A DNA stretch of 64,000 nt, from contig JAEVYX010000042.1 of NCBI GenBank assembly GCA_023392515.1, positions 54,607-118,606 of the forward strand, given 5' to 3'. Shown here in pieces: positions 53,134 through 62,717 of the stretch. The DNA is from Bacillota bacterium (lineage in GTDB: Bacteria > Bacillota > Clostridia > Christensenellales > Aristaeellaceae). The translations under genes were made by a program, and so were the position numbers. The notes beneath the pieces were generated by a model. It made no database searches. It was given only the letters and a program-made list of their open reading frames with translations, and was not told the origin of the DNA. Numbering within the stretch: position 1 is the first letter of the stretch; each line of letters opens with the position of its first letter.

Positions 53134-54012
53134 ATGAACAAGGTTTTGTCCGACAAAAAGGCGATATGCCTTTTCGTGCTGCCTGCGCTTGCACTGTTTC
53201 TTTGCGTAGTCATCATTCCCATTGGGATTTCTCTATATTATAGCCTGCTGGATTGGGATGGTATTGGTGTCGGAAACTTTGTGGGCCTTGAAAATTATGC
53301 AAAGCTATTCTTTTCAAAGACCAGCAAGTTTTGGAACGCGGCACGCAATTCATTTTTATATGCCGGAATTTCCTTGTTTGTTCAGCTGCCGATTTCACTT
53401 TTGCTGGCGCTTGTGATAGCATCCGGCGTTAAACTGGAAAACTTTTATCGGAGCACTTTTTTTATACCCGTCATTATATCAACGGTAGTCATAGGGCAGC
53501 TCTGGATGAAAGTCTATCATCCGGAGTACGGGCTTTTGAATTCTTTCTTGAATTCTGTCGGGTTGGGTGAATGGACCCGAACATGGCTTGGAGACAAGTC
53601 CACCGCACTGGGCGCAACCTTTGTACCGATTCTTTGGCAATATGTAGGCTATCATATGCTTTTGATGTACGGTGCCATCAAATCCATTTCCAACGACTTG
53701 TTTGAGGCTGCCAAAATCGACGGTGCTTCCTCCGTTCGTACAGCGTTATCCATTACGATTCCCATGATCCGCCCCATGCTGAAGGTAAGCGCTACGTTTT
53801 CACTTATTGGATCTTTGAAAATCTTTGACTTGATCTACGTTCTCACCAATGGCGGCCCCAGCGGTGCCAGTGAGGTTCCCACAACCTTGATGTATAAAAC
53901 GATCTTCCTAAAAAACCAGTATGGCTATGGAAGCTCGATGGCTATGTTTATCGTAGCGGAGTGCATGATTCTTACGCTGCTGATCCGGCGGCTGTTCAAT
54001 GAAAAAGCATGA
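53134..54012 (+). CDS. Sugar ABC importer permease, MalF type
   Basis: About 292 residues, six helices, opening ICLFVLPALALFLCVVIIPIGISLYYSLLDW and the EAA loop FEAAKIDGASSVRTALSITIPMI. AAGGGAGG lies seven bases before the ATG at 53134, which I prefer to the GTG six bases earlier. Operon: binding protein, this permease, MalG-type permease; no ATPase gene. Confidence 0.93.
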   Translation: MNKVLSDKKAICLFVLPALALFLCVVIIPIGISLYYSLLDWDGIGVGNFVGLENYAKLFFSKTSKFWNAARNSFLYAGISLFVQLPISLLLALVIASGVKLENFYRSTFFIPVIISTVVIGQLWMKVYHPEYGLLNSFLNSVGLGEWTRTWLGDKSTALGATFVPILWQYVGYHMLLMYGAIKSISNDLFEAAKIDGASSVRTALSITIPMIRPMLKVSATFSLIGSLKIFDLIYVLTNGGPSGASEVPTTLMYKTIFLKNQYGYGSSMAMFIVAECMILTLLIRRLFNEKA

Positions 54013-54027
54013 TGGGAGGTGGAGGCA

Positions 54028-54900
54028 ATGATGCGGGAAATTCCGGCAAACATTTTGAATCTCAAGCGGAAAAGAACACTCAGTCCCGGCCGTGCAGTGG
54101 TCCAGGGGCTATTGATGCTTTGGGCAATTATCAGTGTGTTTCCTTTATATTGGCTCTTCACTTTTTCATTAAAGGATAACGCAGAGATATTTGGAGGCAA
54201 TATATTGGGACTCCCCAATCAATGGCTGTTTTCCAACTATGCAAATGCCATGATTGGCGGCAAGGTCGGTATATATCTGCTGAACAGCATTATCGTAACC
54301 GGAGCCACCATATGCCTGACCTGCTTATTGTCCCTTATGGCATCCTATGCTTTAACTCGCATGAAATGGCGCGGTCAAAAATCGGTGATGGCCTTTTTCA
54401 TGCTGGGGTTGATGATCCCAATTCATGCGGCGCTGCTGCCCTTGTTTATTGTTTTGAGCAAGATCAAACTGTACAGCACCCACTGGGCGCTGATCCTGCC
54501 GTATACAGGGTTTGCAATCCCCTTGGGAATCCTGATAATTTCAGGCTTTATTGATGGAATTCCCCGGGAGTTGGAAGAAGCGGCCTGTATAGACGGTGCG
54601 GACATTTACAGAATTTTTTTCCGGATTATTGTTCCCATGCTGCTGCCGGCTGTTTCTACCGTGATGATCTTTACCTTTCTGCAAGCATGGAACGAGCTTC
54701 TCTTTGCCCAGGTGTTTATCAGCAAGGATGCTTTCAAGACATTAACAGCCGGCATACAGTCTATGTATGGGCAGTATCAAACGGACTGGGGGCCGATTGG
54801 CGCAGCCCTTGTAGTTGCTACCCTTCCCACACTTGTGATTTATCTATTGATGAGCGGTCAGGTTCAAAAGAGCTTGGCGGCAGGAGCGGTGAAAGGATAA
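54028..54900 (+). CDS. Sugar ABC importer permease, MalG type
   Basis: About 290 residues, six helices, with EEAACIDGADIYRIFFRIIVPMLLPA as the ATPase-contact loop and the WNELLFAQVFISKDAFKTLTAGI block typical of MalG/AraQ proteins. GGGAGG lies eight bases before the ATG at 54028; a GTG at 54019 and an ATG at 54031 are alternatives. Starts 15 bases after the MalF-type gene; last of the operon. Confidence 0.92.
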   Translation: MMREIPANILNLKRKRTLSPGRAVVQGLLMLWAIISVFPLYWLFTFSLKDNAEIFGGNILGLPNQWLFSNYANAMIGGKVGIYLLNSIIVTGATICLTCLLSLMASYALTRMKWRGQKSVMAFFMLGLMIPIHAALLPLFIVLSKIKLYSTHWALILPYTGFAIPLGILIISGFIDGIPRELEEAACIDGADIYRIFFRIIVPMLLPAVSTVMIFTFLQAWNELLFAQVFISKDAFKTLTAGIQSMYGQYQTDWGPIGAALVVATLPTLVIYLLMSGQVQKSLAAGAVKG

Positions 54901-54919
54901 AGTAAAAAGTCATTGACAA

Positions 54920-54957
54920 AAAAGTGCGCGTTGACAATTTTGCCAGCGGGCACTTTT
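54920..54957. terminator. Bidirectional terminator
   Basis: AAAAGTGC / GCACTTTT stem with a 22-base loop between the convergent permease operon and the URO-D-like gene. Both strands provide T-rich sides. Confidence 0.65.
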
Positions 54958-54979
54958 CGTTTGAATTTGATAAGGGTAC

Positions 54980-56062
54980 TCATACTTTTGCTTTGTTTTC
55001 CCATGCGGCAAGGGAAGCGCCGCTATGCACCAGCCCGCGAAGTGAGCGGCCTTCGGCAGCTGCCCGGAGGGTTTCCTCTTCAGGCAGACCAATAATGGCA
55101 ATGTTATGATCCACGCTGGCATGATAAATTTTTTCCATGTCATTCAAATGCGGCTGTGAAAGATTGATGCAGGAGATGTTGTTCATGGCGCAGACATAGT
55201 CGATATAATGATCCCCGCGGCCGCAAAAATGTACACCGCCGCCTGCTTCATTCAGAATCCTCTGGTCATAGGGCTTAACAAATTCCTCATACATGCTTCC
55301 CGAAATATTCATGCACGCATCATTGCGGATGATTACGCCGCCTCGGTGCAATAGCCCCCATTCCACGCTGTGGTCTTTGTCAAAAGCGGGGAAGAGTGCA
55401 ATCCACCTGCGGTAGAAGTCAAGATACACATTGGTCATATAGGTAAGGGCTTCGTGCAAAAGCTCCTCATCATCATAAAAGGCCATATAAACATCTCCGC
55501 CCCACAAGGAATCCACCAATGGAAAAGGTCCCTGCAGGTCGGGAGCGTAAACATGGAGATACCGTTTTAATTTTGGATATGGGGCAACGGCTTGGGCATA
55601 ACACTGCGCAAAACGGAATACCTTGCCCGCAAGTCCTGCTGCAAAATCATTTTTCCCTTCAGAAAGAATGCGGCGGATACCATTTTCCTTATCGGCAAGG
55701 GGCTTGGTGCAGGGCAGCGTATCCAGAACCGTATCCAGGTAGAACATCTCAGCGCCGAACATGGAGGGAATAATTCCCGTTCCGTAATTGGCGCGCACGT
55801 TCAGCAGATTGCCCTTACCCGATGCAAGCTCCTGGGATACCAGGCGAAGCTGCTGGTAAACCATGAGGACTTCAGCTTCAAAAGCATCGTTAACATACAT
55901 GGGGGGATAGTCCACCGTGGGCACAGATACCGGGCGTGCAACGGAAAAGAAGAGGGCAGTGCACTTGCCATCCGCAAAGGCAAGCCATTCCTTCTCCAGC
56001 TGATCTTCCATGTGCGGGTCGATGCGCTTCTCCAAGTCTTCCAAATAAGGCTTCAAATCCAT
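54980..56062 (-). CDS. Uroporphyrinogen decarboxylase-like protein (methyltransferase-type)
   Basis: About 360 residues of the URO-D superfamily TIM barrel: LLNVRANYGTGIIPSMFGAE, DLQGPFPLVDSLWGGDVYMAFYDDEELLHEAL, and VHFCGRGDHYIDYVC, an H-x-C zinc-type motif found in methylamine/methanol methyltransferase (MtaA/MtbA) relatives and absent from true URO-D. It is therefore unlikely to make haem precursors. Many such proteins sit in sugar loci in Clostridia without known activity; demethylation of a methyl ether such as 4-O-methylglucuronate is an attractive guess. AAAGGAG lies 10 bases before the ATG at 56062. Confidence 0.75.
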   Translation of the reverse strand: MDLKPYLEDLEKRIDPHMEDQLEKEWLAFADGKCTALFFSVARPVSVPTVDYPPMYVNDAFEAEVLMVYQQLRLVSQELASGKGNLLNVRANYGTGIIPSMFGAEMFYLDTVLDTLPCTKPLADKENGIRRILSEGKNDFAAGLAGKVFRFAQCYAQAVAPYPKLKRYLHVYAPDLQGPFPLVDSLWGGDVYMAFYDDEELLHEALTYMTNVYLDFYRRWIALFPAFDKDHSVEWGLLHRGGVIIRNDACMNISGSMYEEFVKPYDQRILNEAGGGVHFCGRGDHYIDYVCAMNNISCINLSQPHLNDMEKIYHASVDHNIAIIGLPEEETLRAAAEGRSLRGLVHSGASLAAWENKAKV

Positions 56063-56104
56063 GTTGGAAGGCTCCTTTCCCCGTTTATGATTGGTGTTTT
56101 CATT

Positions 56105-56134
56105 ATTATATGATGCGTTGCAAAAACGCCTCAA
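56105..56134 (-). promoter_or_regulatory. Promoter of the URO-D-like gene
   Basis: Minus-strand TTGAGG (56129-56134), 18-base spacer, TATAAT (56105-56110). The region before the start shows no other feature. Confidence 0.5.
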
Positions 56135-56201
56135 GCGAAAAATGTGCGCAAAAGCCATGCGTTTTTTGTATTGCAGGGCGTGGGGAAATGTGGTAATGTA
56201 A

Positions 56202-57308
56202 TCAATTCAGCAATTTCCGCCATCTTTTTGCAAATTCCTTGCGGGAGTTCACGCCCAGCCACATACATAGTTTCTTCATACGGTATTGCGCCGTACCCTG
56301 TGTGATGAACAGCTGTTCGGCAATGGCGTCGTAGCTTAATTCTTCAAGTGCCAGGCGGATTAGCTGCCGATCCAATTCATCACATTGCTGCAGGCAGTTC
56401 TCCATGGCATACAGAGCGGCAAGATCGTTATGCCCCTGCAGCCCGGGGTCGATTGTTTCCACCGGGCCGGCGGTTATGGTGGCATGGGGGAGAACGGGTT
56501 TGCCCTCTGTGCTTTCGCGGCAAATGATTTTGGTGGGGAGAATTGCCTTGACGGGGCATAGATCCGGCGCGTTTTTCAGCGCTTGCCACAAATAAAAGGT
56601 TTGCTCGCCGATGGCATGGTAGTCCAGTGTGGTGGTGGTAAGCGTAGGAGATGTATATTCACACAGAGCGATGTCTCCTGAACCGGCAAGATACAGTTCC
56701 TCAGGCAGGCGGATACCCTGGGCCTTGGCTATGGTGATAAGCTTCACGGCTACGAAATCATTGGGGCAGAGTACGCCGGTATAACGGTCGTACACATGCA
56801 GAAATGTTGAAATACACCGATCCAAACCTTCATGAATTGCAAATAAATCTTCTTGTGCTGCGGAAAGATTGTGTACGGACACAGCCTGCAAAAAGGCGTG
56901 GGCGCGCTCTGCATCATTTATATCTTTTGGTTCGTAACCAACAAAGGCTAGCCGGGTTCGTCCTGACGAAACGAAATAGTTGACCATTTCCGCTGTGAGC
57001 AGCTTACGGTCAGGCATGGCGCCGCTGACTTCCTTTCCCAGGTTTTCTGTGGCGGCGCCCATGACAATGGGCTTGAGGTGGCGGTTCAGAAACAAGCGGA
57101 CCATAGATTGAAGCCATGTGGCGTTTGTACTCACAAGCACCGGCGGGGCAACACGCTTTTCAAGGAGAAGGTCCTCTGGCTCAAAAAGTGTTTGCACCAG
57201 CACCTGCTTTTTGCGGGCTGCATTTGTAAGCCCCTCCATGCTTTTTTCATACCAATTGGAGAATTGATACCCTTTATCTACAAGCGCATACAGGACATTG
57301 TGTGCCAT
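56202..57308 (-). CDS. Regulator: LacI-like sensor domain with C-terminal HTH
   Basis: 368 residues in reversed order relative to LacI. Residues about 1-285 match the periplasmic-binding-like sensor domain (PIVMGAATENLGKEV, RTRLAFVGYEPKDINDAERAHAF, GVLCPNDFVAVKLI, TTTTLDYHAIGEQTFYL), with no N-terminal helix-turn-helix. Residues 308-368 carry a LuxR/sigma-4-like helix-turn-helix (LSYDAIAEQLFITQGTAQYRMKKL). No signal peptide, so it is cytoplasmic. GAGGGAG lies seven bases before the ATG. It sits next to the URO-D-like gene and the second importer and probably controls one of them. Confidence 0.8.
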   Translation of the reverse strand: MAHNVLYALVDKGYQFSNWYEKSMEGLTNAARKKQVLVQTLFEPEDLLLEKRVAPPVLVSTNATWLQSMVRLFLNRHLKPIVMGAATENLGKEVSGAMPDRKLLTAEMVNYFVSSGRTRLAFVGYEPKDINDAERAHAFLQAVSVHNLSAAQEDLFAIHEGLDRCISTFLHVYDRYTGVLCPNDFVAVKLITIAKAQGIRLPEELYLAGSGDIALCEYTSPTLTTTTLDYHAIGEQTFYLWQALKNAPDLCPVKAILPTKIICRESTEGKPVLPHATITAGPVETIDPGLQGHNDLAALYAMENCLQQCDELDRQLIRLALEELSYDAIAEQLFITQGTAQYRMKKLCMWLGVNSRKEFAKRWRKLLN

Positions 57309-57396
57309 ATATACTCCCTCAAATGCAGTTTTGATCTATTATATCATGAATTGAAGCCGTTGCCCATTTATCTAGCATGCCAGAAAGGATTACTGC

Positions 57397-57425
57397 TTGC
57401 TACCTGCCAACTGATTTGGTATACT
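57397..57425 (+). promoter_or_regulatory. Promoter of the GldA-like ABC operon
   Basis: TTGCTA (57397-57402), 17-base spacer, TATACT (57420-57425), about 90 bases before the start of the ATPase gene. Confidence 0.5.
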
Positions 57426-57515
57426 AGTATCGAATAAATACGATTTTTGGAATTCGACCGCATTGCCCATTATTCCGCTTGCGGTGTACCTATATGGGGA
57501 GGCAAACGAAGGCTT

Positions 57516-58502
57516 ATGCTGCAAGTGAATCATTTATGCAAATCCTATGGAAACATCCATTCAGTGAAAGATATCAGCTTCACGATAGGCGAGCATGAAA
57601 CGGTAGGGCTGCTGGGCCCCAACGGGGCTGGAAAATCCACCACCATGCGCATGCTGGCGGGTTATCTTGCACCCACATCCGGAGATATCACCCTTATGGG
57701 TCAAAGTATGACCGCCAATCCAAGGGAAGCGAAACGGCATATTGGTTATCTTCCTGAGCTTCCTCCGCTCTACCTGGACATGACCGTAGCGGAGCAGCTG
57801 CGTTTTGTATGCTCATTGCGGGACATTCCCAAGGCCCAGGTAAAACGTGAATGCGCGCGGGTATGCGAAATGTTGAATATTTCTCATGTGGTGGGGCGCG
57901 CCATCGGGCATCTCTCAAAGGGTTACAGGCAAAGGGTGGGTTTTGCGGCGGCGCTTGTGGGTGAACCTAAGCTGCTGATTTTGGATGAGCCAACGGTAGG
58001 GCTTGACCCGCAGCAGATTATTGATATTCGCAAGCTTATTCTGGAGCTTTCCGCGTCCATGTCAGTAATCATATCTTCTCACGTGCTTTCAGAAATCGCC
58101 AGCGTATGCTCACGTATTCTGATTGTGGATCATGGGGAGCTGGCGGCAGATGGTACCCCGAATGAAATCGAGGCCGATTACCGACATAGCAGCATTCTCA
58201 GCGTATCTGTTCGCGGAGATCGGGCGCTGGCTGCAGACGTTATGAAAAATTGCGTAAAGGGCAGGGCGGAACTGGTAGTTGAGGAACGCCTGCAGCCCGA
58301 CGAGACGGACTTTGTTGTTACGTCAAGCTGCGATACTCCCATGGAAGCGACCGTTTTTACTGCGCTTGCATCACAGTCTCCCAATTTGATTCTTACAGCC
58401 ATGCAAACACATACACCATCGCTGGAGGATATTTTTATCGATATTACGAAGAACGGCAAACGGCTTATTAAGAAAAAGCCTGAGACGGAGCAGGGAGCGT
58501 GA
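57516..58502 (+). CDS. ABC ATPase, GldA type
   Basis: About 328 residues: Walker A GLLGPNGAGKST (about 31-42), Q-loop GYLPELPPLYLDMT, signature LSKGYRQRVGFAAAL (LSKGY in place of LSGGQ, common in this group), Walker B LLILDEPTVGLD, H-loop VIISSHV, and a C-terminal extension of about 100 residues. It drives the following permease. The start at 57516 has GGGGAGG about 13 bases upstream. In Bacteroidetes the GldA/F/G set is linked to gliding, but in Clostridia it is common in non-gliding species and its substrate is unknown. Confidence 0.9.
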   Translation: MLQVNHLCKSYGNIHSVKDISFTIGEHETVGLLGPNGAGKSTTMRMLAGYLAPTSGDITLMGQSMTANPREAKRHIGYLPELPPLYLDMTVAEQLRFVCSLRDIPKAQVKRECARVCEMLNISHVVGRAIGHLSKGYRQRVGFAAALVGEPKLLILDEPTVGLDPQQIIDIRKLILELSASMSVIISSHVLSEIASVCSRILIVDHGELAADGTPNEIEADYRHSSILSVSVRGDRALAADVMKNCVKGRAELVVEERLQPDETDFVVTSSCDTPMEATVFTALASQSPNLILTAMQTHTPSLEDIFIDITKNGKRLIKKKPETEQGA

Positions 58503-58506
58503 CAGC

Positions 58507-59211
58507 ATGGCCGGTATTTACAAAAAAGAAATAAGCCACTATTTTAAAACCATGACGGGCTATGTGTTTATCGCCATGTATCTGGCCGTCTCTGGCGCCA
58601 TGTTTACAACGGTGAATCTCCTGTCTCAGAACGGAGATATCCGTGCCTATTTTTCTGCCATGACCACGGTGGTCACCTTTTTACTGCCTATTCTGACCAT
58701 GGGGATGTTTGCCGAGGAACGCAAACAGAAAACAGATGAGCTTCTTCTTACATCACCCATATCCCTCACAGCTGTAGTGTTGGGCAAATTCTTCTCCACC
58801 TTTACTGTGTTTTTGATTCCACTGTCGGTGACGGGAATCTATCCTTTGCTATTAAGCGCATTTGGCGCCTCTGCACCCATGGTGACACTGGGAAGTTTTT
58901 TCGGATTTATGCTGCTGGCCATGGCGTTTATCGCTATTGGACTATTTTTGTCAATGCTGACAGACAGCCAGTTTGTAGCTTCGGTAATGACCTATTCGCT
59001 GTTTGCGCTGCTATTGCTGGCCAATGGAACAACAGCACTTTCCGGCAGTGCAGTTCTTAACGCACTTCTGCGCTTTGTGGCGCTGACAGGGCATTATAAT
59101 GGCTTTTCCTACGGCGTTTTTCAATTGACAGAGATTATTTACTATGTAAGTATTGCCGCACTGTTTTTGTTCCTTAGCATTTATATGCTGGAACGGAAAC
59201 GGCTGACGTAA
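58507..59211 (+). CDS. ABC-2 permease, GldF type
   Basis: 234 residues with six membrane segments (for example TGYVFIAMYLAVSGAMF, VTFLLPILTMGMFAEE, LFLFLSIYML). GGAG lies upstream of the ATG at normal distance and four bases separate it from the ATPase gene. Partner of the ATPase before it and the GldG-like protein after it. Confidence 0.9.
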   Translation: MAGIYKKEISHYFKTMTGYVFIAMYLAVSGAMFTTVNLLSQNGDIRAYFSAMTTVVTFLLPILTMGMFAEERKQKTDELLLTSPISLTAVVLGKFFSTFTVFLIPLSVTGIYPLLLSAFGASAPMVTLGSFFGFMLLAMAFIAIGLFLSMLTDSQFVASVMTYSLFALLLLANGTTALSGSAVLNALLRFVALTGHYNGFSYGVFQLTEIIYYVSIAALFLFLSIYMLERKRLT

Positions 59212-59224
59212 GGAGAATGTGCGC

Positions 59225-60604
59225 ATGGATAAAAAGATGACGCAAAAGGGATTGCTCACACTGATCCTGATCCTGGTGCTGGCGGTATTTGCCGTTTTAA
59301 ATATCTGCTCCATCCTTATCGCGCAGCGATACGGCCTTTCCCTCGACTTGACCGAAGAAAAGCTTTATGAGCTGTCCAGCACCACACGGGAAGCCTGCGA
59401 AGCGCTTGCAAATCCTACAACGGTATACGTATTAAGCGCTGAGAATGATTATCCCGCCATGTACCGGGAGGTGCTGGCCCGATATGGCAAGCTTTCCGAT
59501 AAGCTGACAATCGCCTATGTGGATCCTGCGGATAATCCGCTTCTCATTTCCCATTATGAGCAAATGGGCCTTTCTCCTTCAGCTGCCGATTTATTGGTGG
59601 AGGGCGGAACGCGAGCCAAAGTTATTGCTTACAAGGATATGCTGGTCTACAACGGAGAAGACGTTTCCGGCATCGACATCGAGCAGCAGCTAACTGCGGC
59701 TATCCTATATGTAAACAGTAAGGATAACCCTATTGCTGCATTTACTGCGGGGCATGGCGAACGGCCTACAAATGGGCTGACTAACCTGTTTGAGTCCAAC
59801 AACTTTGTCACAAAAAATGTGGCTTTGGGCATTGATGCCCTTGACAATCCCGCCATGGTGGTCATTGCTGCCCCCGCTTATGATTTTAAAGAGACAGAAG
59901 TGGAAGCTTTAAATGAGTACCTTTCGGGAGGCGGACGGCTGATGGTGTTCATAGAGCCATCTGTGACGCCGTTTCCTACTTTGAAGGCTTTCCTTGCTCG
60001 CTGGGGGATGAACCTGAATGATAACATCGTTTTTGAGCAAAAGGCATATGCGGCCGGATCGCCCAACAGCATTATTCCCATGTATGCTTCCCACGCCATC
60101 AATGCCTATTTTGCGGATCATCAGATTTACACGGTGCTTCCCGGTACCCGCAGCATAACTATCAGCAGTCCTGCGCTTAACCTTGCGACGGTATCCCCTG
60201 TGCTTTTGACAACAAGCGATGCCTATGCGAAGAAGGATATGCAGTATATCTCCGCCCAGAAGGCGGAGGGGGATGCAGCGGGCACATTTGTGGCTGCCGC
60301 TGTAGCGGAAAAAGGGGAGGGGGAAACCCGAGCAGCCTTGTTCTTGGCAGGTTCCCGCATGATTTACGCGGATGATATCATGTCCATGAGCTCCTATGCA
60401 AACAGATTGTTTCTGACCCAGGTTATCAACTACCTGCGTGAGGAAACTCATTCCATCAGTATTGCTCCCAAAATGCTGGCAAGCACCGCCCTTGCCATTA
60501 CGACATCCCAGAGTATGACCGCTGGTATGATATTGGTGATTGTGCTTCCTCTTGCCGTGTTGGCAGCAGGAATTGCCGTAAGGCTGAGGAGGAGGCACCT
60601 ATGA
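59225..60604 (+). CDS. GldG-like ABC auxiliary protein
   Basis: About 459 residues. An N-terminal helix (about 8-33), a large domain with TTVYVLSAENDYPAMYREVLARYGKL and an IAAFTAGHGERPTNGLTNLF block typical of the ABC_transp_aux family, and a C-terminal helix (MTAGMILVIVLPLAVLAAGIAV). Most of it is outside the membrane. The ATG at 59225 has AAGGAG nine bases upstream; a GTG six bases earlier is less likely. The stop overlaps the DUF4340 start by four bases. Confidence 0.88.
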   Translation: MDKKMTQKGLLTLILILVLAVFAVLNICSILIAQRYGLSLDLTEEKLYELSSTTREACEALANPTTVYVLSAENDYPAMYREVLARYGKLSDKLTIAYVDPADNPLLISHYEQMGLSPSAADLLVEGGTRAKVIAYKDMLVYNGEDVSGIDIEQQLTAAILYVNSKDNPIAAFTAGHGERPTNGLTNLFESNNFVTKNVALGIDALDNPAMVVIAAPAYDFKETEVEALNEYLSGGGRLMVFIEPSVTPFPTLKAFLARWGMNLNDNIVFEQKAYAAGSPNSIIPMYASHAINAYFADHQIYTVLPGTRSITISSPALNLATVSPVLLTTSDAYAKKDMQYISAQKAEGDAAGTFVAAAVAEKGEGETRAALFLAGSRMIYADDIMSMSSYANRLFLTQVINYLREETHSISIAPKMLASTALAITTSQSMTAGMILVIVLPLAVLAAGIAVRLRRRHL

Positions 60605-61920
60605 AAGCTAAAATTTGCGCAGTACGAAGCCTAAGTATTTGTTTGATTGTTCTTCTAGGCCTGATGGGCTTCCTGCTATATGTGCCTGAAAAAGAACAGC
60701 TTGATGAAATCACGGCATCTGTTCATGATGTGACCAGGATTCCATTGGCGGATTTGGCGGCTGTATCCATTGAAAACGACAAGATGTCCTTTGCTGTTAT
60801 GCAGACGGCGGATGGGCTGGAGGTTATCTCCAAGACACAGGGCACATATGACACTGCGCAGCTTCGGACGCTTCTGTATGCTGTTTGCAACCTAACGGGG
60901 AGCCGGAAGATTACGGATCAATCTACTTTTGAGAATTATGGTTTTTCCGCCCCTCAGGCTAAGGTAACACTGATTTTGAAAGATGGAACAAAGCAGCATT
61001 TGTCCGTTCTTGCACAAAATCCGCTGGATGGCAACCGCTATCTCTACAAGGAAGAGGATGATGCCATCTATCTCGTTGCGCAGAGCGTGGCAGAACTGTT
61101 TTTGCGCACCGAGGCTGACTTTTTCAGTCACACCGTGTTTCCAATCAGGACACAGGCGGATTATGCCAAGGTGGAAAAGCTATCTCTGTCCTTCCACGGA
61201 AACGGCAGAGACTATACTGTAACGCAAACGGAAAGTGGTTACTACCTTACCGCACCTATTCACCATCGGCTGGCTTCAACCTATGTGAACTCAGCACTGC
61301 TCGACAATATTCTGGTGTTGTATGCCGATAATATTCTTGCTGCTGATGCGGATTTAAATACTTATGGTTTTGATAAACCGATATTGACAATATCCCTTAT
61401 AATGGAAAGCAAAGAATACACGGCTCTTTTTGTGAAGGATGAAAAATTGGGCTGCCTGATGGCGGATCCCGTTCAGAAAATGGTATACCAGATTGAGCAG
61501 GATACGGTTTCTCTTCTGATGCAGGACTATACTGGTCTATTAGGCGGCACGGTATTTACTTATGCCGCAGGAGATGTAGGCTCCATCAGCCTGACAGGGG
61601 AGGGAACCGAGCGGTGGATTGAGTTTACAGGTACGGGAGATACCCTTTCAATTACAGCAGACGGAAAGAAGCTTGACAAGGAGCAGCGGAATGAACTGCT
61701 GTCTGCGCTGAATAAAGTTCCCGTAGTTGGTGAAATAACCCGGCAGCCCGTGGGAGATGCTGTGCTGACCATGACTGTGACCATGCGCAATGGCAGCTCG
61801 GAGCAGATTGCCTTTATCCCCGTGCAGGAAGAATATGTCGCCGTAATGGTAAACGGCACGGTTAACTTTGTCACCACCTCTCAGGCTGTTACGGACCTTC
61901 GTGTTGCGATCATGCCATAA
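60601..61920 (+). CDS. DUF4340 domain protein
   Basis: 439 residues with one N-terminal helix (about 11-28) and an extracellular DUF4340 domain with repeated beta-rich units (LRTLLYAVCNLTGSRKI, DFFSHTVFP, ALLDNILVLYADNIL). It is usually encoded right after GldG-like proteins; its role is unknown. Start by ATGA overlap with the preceding gene. Confidence 0.88.
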   Translation: MKAKICAVRSLSICLIVLLGLMGFLLYVPEKEQLDEITASVHDVTRIPLADLAAVSIENDKMSFAVMQTADGLEVISKTQGTYDTAQLRTLLYAVCNLTGSRKITDQSTFENYGFSAPQAKVTLILKDGTKQHLSVLAQNPLDGNRYLYKEEDDAIYLVAQSVAELFLRTEADFFSHTVFPIRTQADYAKVEKLSLSFHGNGRDYTVTQTESGYYLTAPIHHRLASTYVNSALLDNILVLYADNILAADADLNTYGFDKPILTISLIMESKEYTALFVKDEKLGCLMADPVQKMVYQIEQDTVSLLMQDYTGLLGGTVFTYAAGDVGSISLTGEGTERWIEFTGTGDTLSITADGKKLDKEQRNELLSALNKVPVVGEITRQPVGDAVLTMTVTMRNGSSEQIAFIPVQEEYVAVMVNGTVNFVTTSQAVTDLRVAIMP

Positions 61921-61963
61921 GATATTGAACACTTTTCGCTGTGCAAAAGAAAGGATGACAAAT

Positions 61964-62680
61964 ATGCAGGCAGCTAATGATTATTCAGGAATGCTTCAGG
62001 ATACGGAATTGCGGTTGTCGGGCGCTCAAACGGTGGCGAGCCAAATCTATCGTACGCTGCGGGATCGCATCATATCCATGCAGCTGCTTCCTGGCGCCAC
62101 CATGAGTGAACAGGAAACGGCCAATGCACTGGGCGTGAGCCGCACCCCTGTACGGGAAGCATTTATCAGCCTGTCCCGCGAAAAGATGGTCATTATTTCT
62201 CCCCAGCGCAGAACCGCTGTGGCGAAAATCAGCATTGACCGGGTAAAACAGGAGCGCTTTCTTCGCGAATCATTGGAGCAGGCCGTACTGGAGCAGTTTT
62301 TGCTCAATCCGTCGGAAGAGGTGCTGCACCAGCTGGATGAAAATGTTCTTTTGCAGCAGCAGGCTATCGCTGCAAAGGATTTCAAGCTGTTTTTGCAGCA
62401 TGACGATGAATTCCATAAGCTTTTTTATGTGGCAACGGAAAACATGCTGTGCCATCATATCCTCAAGCGCAATTTTTTCGACTATCAGCGGCTGCGCTAT
62501 CTGTCCTCCTGCAGCGCGGAGGAAATTCAGATTCTGAATATGAATCAGCACCAAAAGCTGCTGCAGCTCATCCGCGAGCACAATCTGATGGATGCACAAG
62601 CTCTTTTACGCAAGCATTTGCGCCGCTTGTTTGACGAAATCAAGGTGCTATCTGCCCAATATCCCCAATACTTCATGTAA
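61964..62680 (+). CDS. GntR/FadR-family transcriptional regulator
   Basis: About 238 residues: winged helix (about 20-85, SQIYRTLRDRIISMQLLPG, ETANALGVSRTPVREAFISL), then an all-helical FCD domain (LRESLEQAVLEQFLL, DDEFHKLFYVATENMLCHHIL) with Asp and His residues of the metal/ligand pocket. FCD regulators respond to small organic acids. AAAGG lies 10 bases before the ATG at 61964. It precedes the TRAP binding protein by 164 bases and probably controls it. Confidence 0.9.
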   Translation: MQAANDYSGMLQDTELRLSGAQTVASQIYRTLRDRIISMQLLPGATMSEQETANALGVSRTPVREAFISLSREKMVIISPQRRTAVAKISIDRVKQERFLRESLEQAVLEQFLLNPSEEVLHQLDENVLLQQQAIAAKDFKLFLQHDDEFHKLFYVATENMLCHHILKRNFFDYQRLRYLSSCSAEEIQILNMNQHQKLLQLIREHNLMDAQALLRKHLRRLFDEIKVLSAQYPQYFM

Positions 62681-62717
62681 CTGCAACACTTTGTTCAATA
62701 ATCCTTCTCTTTTTCTG

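Noticed and set aside
57516..61920. GldA/F/G-like genes as evidence of gliding motility
   Set aside because: These sets are common in non-gliding Clostridia with a DUF4340 partner, and no other gliding gene is present.
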